The notes beneath the pieces were generated by a model, which did not search any database, was not told the DNA's origin, and was given only the letters and a program-made list of their open reading frames with translations. Shown in pieces: positions 60,301 through 64,000 of a stretch of DNA of 64,000 nt. A program made the position numbers and the translations under genes. The stretch lies in contig CM060201.1 of NCBI GenBank assembly GCA_030562195.1, forward strand, positions 33,152,067-33,216,066, written 5' to 3'. Positions within the stretch are counted from its first letter, which is position 1. Each line of letters starts with the position of its first letter. This DNA comes from Nipponacmea schrenckii (lineage: Eukaryota > Mollusca > Gastropoda > Lottiidae).

Positions 60301-63235
60301 TAGTAATTGTAATCCATCTAACATTGTACATTGTATATGTAAATATTGTAAATCTAACATTGTATGTGTAAATATTGTAACATCTAATCATTGTATGTGT
60401 AAATATTGTGCATCTAACATTGTATGTGTAAATATTGTAAATCTAACATTGTATGTAAAAACAATTTTGTGTAAATATTGTACATCTAATATTGTATGTG
60501 TAAATAGTGTACATATAACAGTAGATGTGTAAATATTGTACATCTAACATTGTATGTGTAAATATTGTGCATCTAACATTGTATGTGTAAATATTGTAAA
60601 TCTAACATTGTATGTGTAAATATTGTGCATCTAACTTTGTATGTGTAAATATTGTACATCTAATATTGTATGTGTAAATAGTGTACATATAACAGTAGAT
60701 GTGTAAATATTGTACATCTAACATTGTATGTGTAAATATTGTACATCTAATATTGTATGTGTAAATAGTGTACATCTAAAATTGTATCTAACATTGTACA
60801 TGTAAATATTGTGAAAGATATACAGAATTTGAATCTTTTTCAAATTTTATTCTGCAGCTATCGCTTTAAGATCCAAGTATCGTTTTTTGTTTGCAGGTCT
60901 ATAGAAGCGATCCACATTTTCACCACGTCCCGTCAGTTGTCTGGAGGCGATTTCATCAAAGTTGTCCATGCCTGGAAGTCGATATGTGGTTCGAGAGTAT
61001 TGGACTAGCCTCGGAAATTGTTCCGCTTCTAGTTCCAGATATACCTTTGAAGGATATCCATATCTGGACCGGATATGATGACGATTCTGAATGGAACCTA
61101 CATCGTACCTTGATGCACATTGGAAACTATTTTAAAAAAACTCTAAGTAAGTAAGATAGCTGATGATGGAAATTGTTCTTAGCTGTTTGAAAATTTAATA
61201 TATTTTCCCTATATTTGGATGTAAAGGTCTGGCCTAATATGAAAGTACAACTCACTCTCGCCTTTGCATAATTTAGCTAGCAAACAAAAGAAAGTGTTTG
61301 ATAAATTGTCAATTTTTGGACGTTAAGGCGTAATCATAAAAAAGTAAACGACCTCATGAATGTGGGTAAGTTGGTCCCTGGAATATGGTCACAGTAATAC
61401 GGGCATAAGATGTTTTGGTCACAGTAATACGGACATAAGATGTTTTGGTCACATTAATACGGGTATAAGATGTTTTGGTCACATTAATACGGGCATAAGA
61501 TGTTTTGGTCACATTAATACGGGCATAAGATGTTTTGGTCACATTAATACGGGCATAAGATGTTTTGGTCACATTAATACGGGCATAAGATGTTTTGGTC
61601 ACGGTAATACGGGCATAAGTTTTTTGGTCACATTAATACGGGCATAAGATGTTTTGGTCATATTAATACGGGCATAAGATGTTTTGGTCACAGAAATACG
61701 GGCATAAGATGTTTGGTCACATTAATACGGGCATAAGATGTTTTGGTCACGTTAATACGGGCATAAGATGTTTTGGTCACAGTAATACGGGCATAAGATG
61801 TTTTGGTCACATTAATACGGGCATAAGATGTTTTGGTCACAGTAATACGGGCATAAGATGTTTTGGTCACAGTAATACGGGCATAAGATGTTTTGGTCAC
61901 ATTAATACGGGCATAAGATGTTTTGGTCACATTAATACGGGCATAAGATGTTTTGGTCACATTAATACGGGCATAAGATGTTTGGTCACATAATACGGGC
62001 ATAAGATGTTTTGGTCACAGTAATACGGGCATAAGATGTTTTGGTCACAGTAATACGGGCATAAGATGTTTTGGTCACAGTAATACGGGCATAAGATGTT
62101 TTGGTCACAGTAATACGGGCATAAGATGTTTTGGTCACAGTAATACGGGCATAAGATGTTTTGGTCACATTAATAACGTATATAAAGTAGTTGATCACAA
62201 TAAGGGCACAATGTATTTTGGTGACAGTAATACGGACAAAAACCGAATGCACCTTGATTCGTGCCATTATAGAATGGATCACATGGTGCACCGTGATTGT
62301 ATTTTGTCTTGGAATCTACAGAAGTAGCCGAGCGGTAACCGAATGAGAATGGGTGTAATATTAATAGTATAACTTCTCAATCAATATCAATGCTTAGAGT
62401 TCAATAGAACATTGTTTGACTTGTTTTATATCATTTAATTTTACAGTTAGTGTTTCGCTAGAACTGGATAACAACCGTGAGGAGTTATCCGAGGCTATTT
62501 TAAATCTAGTCAATAAATGTAAGAAACTGAAAGGCCTCACCATCAATGCGTTTGTTACAGTGGAGCTCATCAATCAAATTTGTGAACTTCAAGAAGAAGA
62601 TAAAATAAGTAAGTAATTAATCGCAAATTTAGGCCAATTTCTTACAATCCAAAACGACATGATATCACTACATGTCTCGACCGCCTAAATCGCCACAGGA
62701 GTCTTAATTTATAGTCACGATCGTTACTAAATCAATTAGCAGCACAATCGTTCTTTAATAACTGTCTTTTTCACTTCGTAGTCTAGTGTTTGCGCGTCAA
62801 GCGGCATTGCTATTTGCCTTCCCTCCAACTGTCGAAGTATCACGCAAGGCCTAGTTTTATTTTCCCATCCGAACAACTAGATGATTTTTGCCATGTCAGC
62901 ACCTTCGACCTACATCATTGATAAAGGGAAACAGAGTTGAAATATTTGAAAGTTTATCTCGACCTCTTCGGTTCAGGAACTCAAGTTTGCGAGTAACCAT
63001 CAAACTCGCTGAGACACATCAAACTCCCTGAGACACCGCTTCGCTATGTCCTTCTGTGAATGATTACATTGTGCTTTACCTTCCAGAACTTCAGATGTTT
63101 AACATGACAGCATGTGGACTGTCAGAGAATGAATGGACTGAGCTATGTCAAGTCCGAGATCGATTTGAACCAATATTTAAAAAGAGGCAACTCAACTTCC
63201 AGATCCGGAGTGATCTTATTATCGATGCACAATGA
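57364..63235 (+). CDS. FBXO39-like F-box protein, paralogue B
   Basis: Five exons, 57364-57977, 59935-60088, 60897-61146, 62447-62608 and 63087-63235, join in phases 2, 0, 1, 1 and give 442 residues, matching the length of human FBXO39. The start at 57364 is the first methionine after the upstream stop; M17 (57412) is an alternative. The F-box is at about residues 20-62 (LPDIVLIEVYSYLPDEDR ... HSPRLWRSRYF). Leucine-rich strands follow, including GPYIKYLSLSCSHPS, TNLSFLSLNYNCISE (very close to the FBXO39 pattern), HIWTGYDDDSEW and LKGLTINAFV. It should act as an SCF substrate receptor; the target is unknown. Introns 1, 2 and 3 each hold a different minisatellite, and intron 4 holds a SINE. All splice sites are canonical. 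Confidence 0.9.
58350..59830. repeat. 47-bp minisatellite in intron 1 of the F-box gene B
   Basis: A 47-base unit containing GGCTAGCAGATCACTTTACA and TACTGGTTGTTGTCTATTG repeats about 23 times to about 59550, almost identical in the middle. From 59590 to 59830 a variant containing GGTCACTTGACACAGTGG and TTGTTCTGTCGGGTCAGAAT gives four or five more units, an older or separately expanded branch of the same repeat. Confidence 0.95.
60290..60810. repeat. 29-bp minisatellite in intron 2 of the F-box gene B
   Basis: A 29-base unit (TAAATATTGTACATCTAACA followed by TTGTATGTG) repeats about 17 times, with shortened units. The array ends about 90 bases before exon 3. Confidence 0.92.
61375..62240. 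repeat. 30-bp minisatellite in intron 3 of the F-box gene B
   Basis: A 30-base unit (TTTTGGTCACATTAATACGG followed by GCATAAGATG) repeats about 28 times with very few changes, mainly ATTAATAC versus AGTAATAC. Because the period is a multiple of three, open frames of about 100 codons appear on both strands; they are not genes. Confidence 0.96.
62790..63040 (-). mobile_element. tRNA-derived SINE copy in intron 4 of the F-box gene B
   Basis: The stretch shares with the 32.1-32.4 kb copy the ordered phrases GATGATTTTTGCCATGTCAG, CCTTCGACCTACATCA, GATAAAGGGAAAC and GAAAGTTxATCTC. The minus-strand 5' end reads GGTGTCTCAGGGAGTTTGAT, and this A-box-like block is repeated (TGTCTCAGCGAGTTTGATG), a small internal duplication of the head. 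Confidence 0.65.
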
Positions 63236-64000
63236 CTGGATCGTTTTCCGGTCATTGGATAAAGGGAGGGACAAGAGTTTTGAAGCAACAATTTAAATGG
63301 GAGGGAGGAGAAAAATCACTCCCGTAATTAAAACAACTAATGAAATTAAATTATAATGATGATAAAAATGGAAAAAGTAAAAATCTGTAATTTTATATTT
63401 TTATATGTACGTAATATTGAAGCGAAATAAAACTAACAGAGGAGTCAAAAGACGTCCGAAAAAGCACAAATTTCCGCGATAGTGTTTGTTATGTTTTGTT
63501 TTATTTTGTTTAAGGTTAAGTACACATGAAATAAACGCTTTTAAATAAACACTTTTGGGTATCTTTTTTACAATTTTTTTATCAATCTTTCTTGAGCTGC
63601 CGCATGGTCATATTGTTTATTTTTTATCACATTTTATCAAATCTACTCAAATAAAATGAAGAAATGAAGATTCATAAGATATAAAAGAAGATATCATTTA
63701 TATAAAAAAAATTATACAAAATCTGATTGAATTTTATTTTAACAGTATATATCTCTTTATTTATATTCCATACAGATAATAAAATGTATCTCTTTCACTG
63801 ATTTTTCTGTAATGTTGATATTTAACTTAGAATGATCTAAAACAATCCTGTAAATCTGTTTTCTGTGGAAGAAAGGGGATTTATCTTTTGCTCCTGTTAT
63901 TTTCAACCAAGCTGACATACATTTTACTTAGCTTACTGACTTGACTTGGGTAATTTTACTTAGATTAGCTTATACTAGCTTACGTAACTAGGTTTAGCTT
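63236..64000. other. 3' flank of the F-box gene B
   Basis: AT-rich sequence without recognisable coding exons. AATAAA-type signals near 63427 and 63530 are candidates for the polyadenylation site of gene B. At the very end the phrase TTxACTTAGxTTAG recurs (63924-63998), perhaps the start of another tandem repeat. Confidence 0.45.

Noticed and set aside
58350..62240. CRISPR-like arrays
   Set aside because: Units are contiguous with no unique spacers, periods differ between introns, and the genome is eukaryotic.
61354..62291. Repeated ORFs of about 100 residues on both strands
   Set aside because: They come from the 30-bp intronic minisatellite and have no independent start context.
62315..62345. 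tRNA gene suggested by TAGCCGAGCGG
   Set aside because: Only an A-box-like phrase is present; there is no B box or cloverleaf downstream.

Overview
The window is eukaryotic, AT-rich and metazoan. It holds multi-exon genes with GT-AG introns, animal-type proteins, many minisatellites, and remnants of LINE, BEL/Pao, SINE and terminal-inverted-repeat (TIR) transposons. A lophotrochozoan, probably a mollusc, is the best guess from the repeat style; this is inference, and no sequence here proves the species.

1-16.6 kb: a tandem pair of closely related genes (about 1.67-8.18 kb and 9.30-14.86 kb, + strand) encodes a signal peptide, LDL-receptor class B (YWTD-like) propeller blades, an acidic VEDG-repeat linker, one membrane helix and a short tail. 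Each copy is damaged at a different place. Comparing them exposes several transposon insertions with their empty sites, including a 623-bp TIR element, a 457-bp TTAA element placed exactly on a splice acceptor, a perfect 164-bp hairpin and a LINE. A 26-bp minisatellite of about 60 copies follows copy 2.

16.6-35.3 kb: a BEL/Pao integrase relic, an uncertain minus-strand exon near 19.8-20.0 kb, an FBXO39-like F-box gene (A, 20.5-24.1 kb) with a 51-bp minisatellite in its first intron, a minus-strand coiled-coil/death-domain gene (24.7-27.2 kb), about 5 kb of gene-free DNA with repeats, and a minus-strand gene for cytochrome c oxidase subunit 6A (32.5-35.3 kb) whose first intron carries a 1,061-bp TIR element.

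35.9-42.1 kb: a complete eight-exon serine/threonine kinase gene of the RSKR (SgK494) family, then a degenerate tandem repeat and a dispersed repeat with internal repeats.

42.8-51.6 kb: six head-to-tail units of about 1.33 kb, amplified from part of an unrecognised minus-strand gene whose relic or parent lies at 50.8-51.6 kb.

51.7-64 kb: mostly non-coding DNA with a LINE 3' remnant, then a second, five-exon FBXO39-like gene (B, 57.4-63.2 kb). Three of its introns hold minisatellites of different periods (47, 29 and 30 bp). A and B share exon boundaries, but A lacks B's first two introns.

The genes do not form a pathway. The coherent theme is local duplication (receptor pair, F-box pair, 1.33-kb array) plus repeated minisatellite growth inside introns and flanks. 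All coordinates and splice sites were read by eye.
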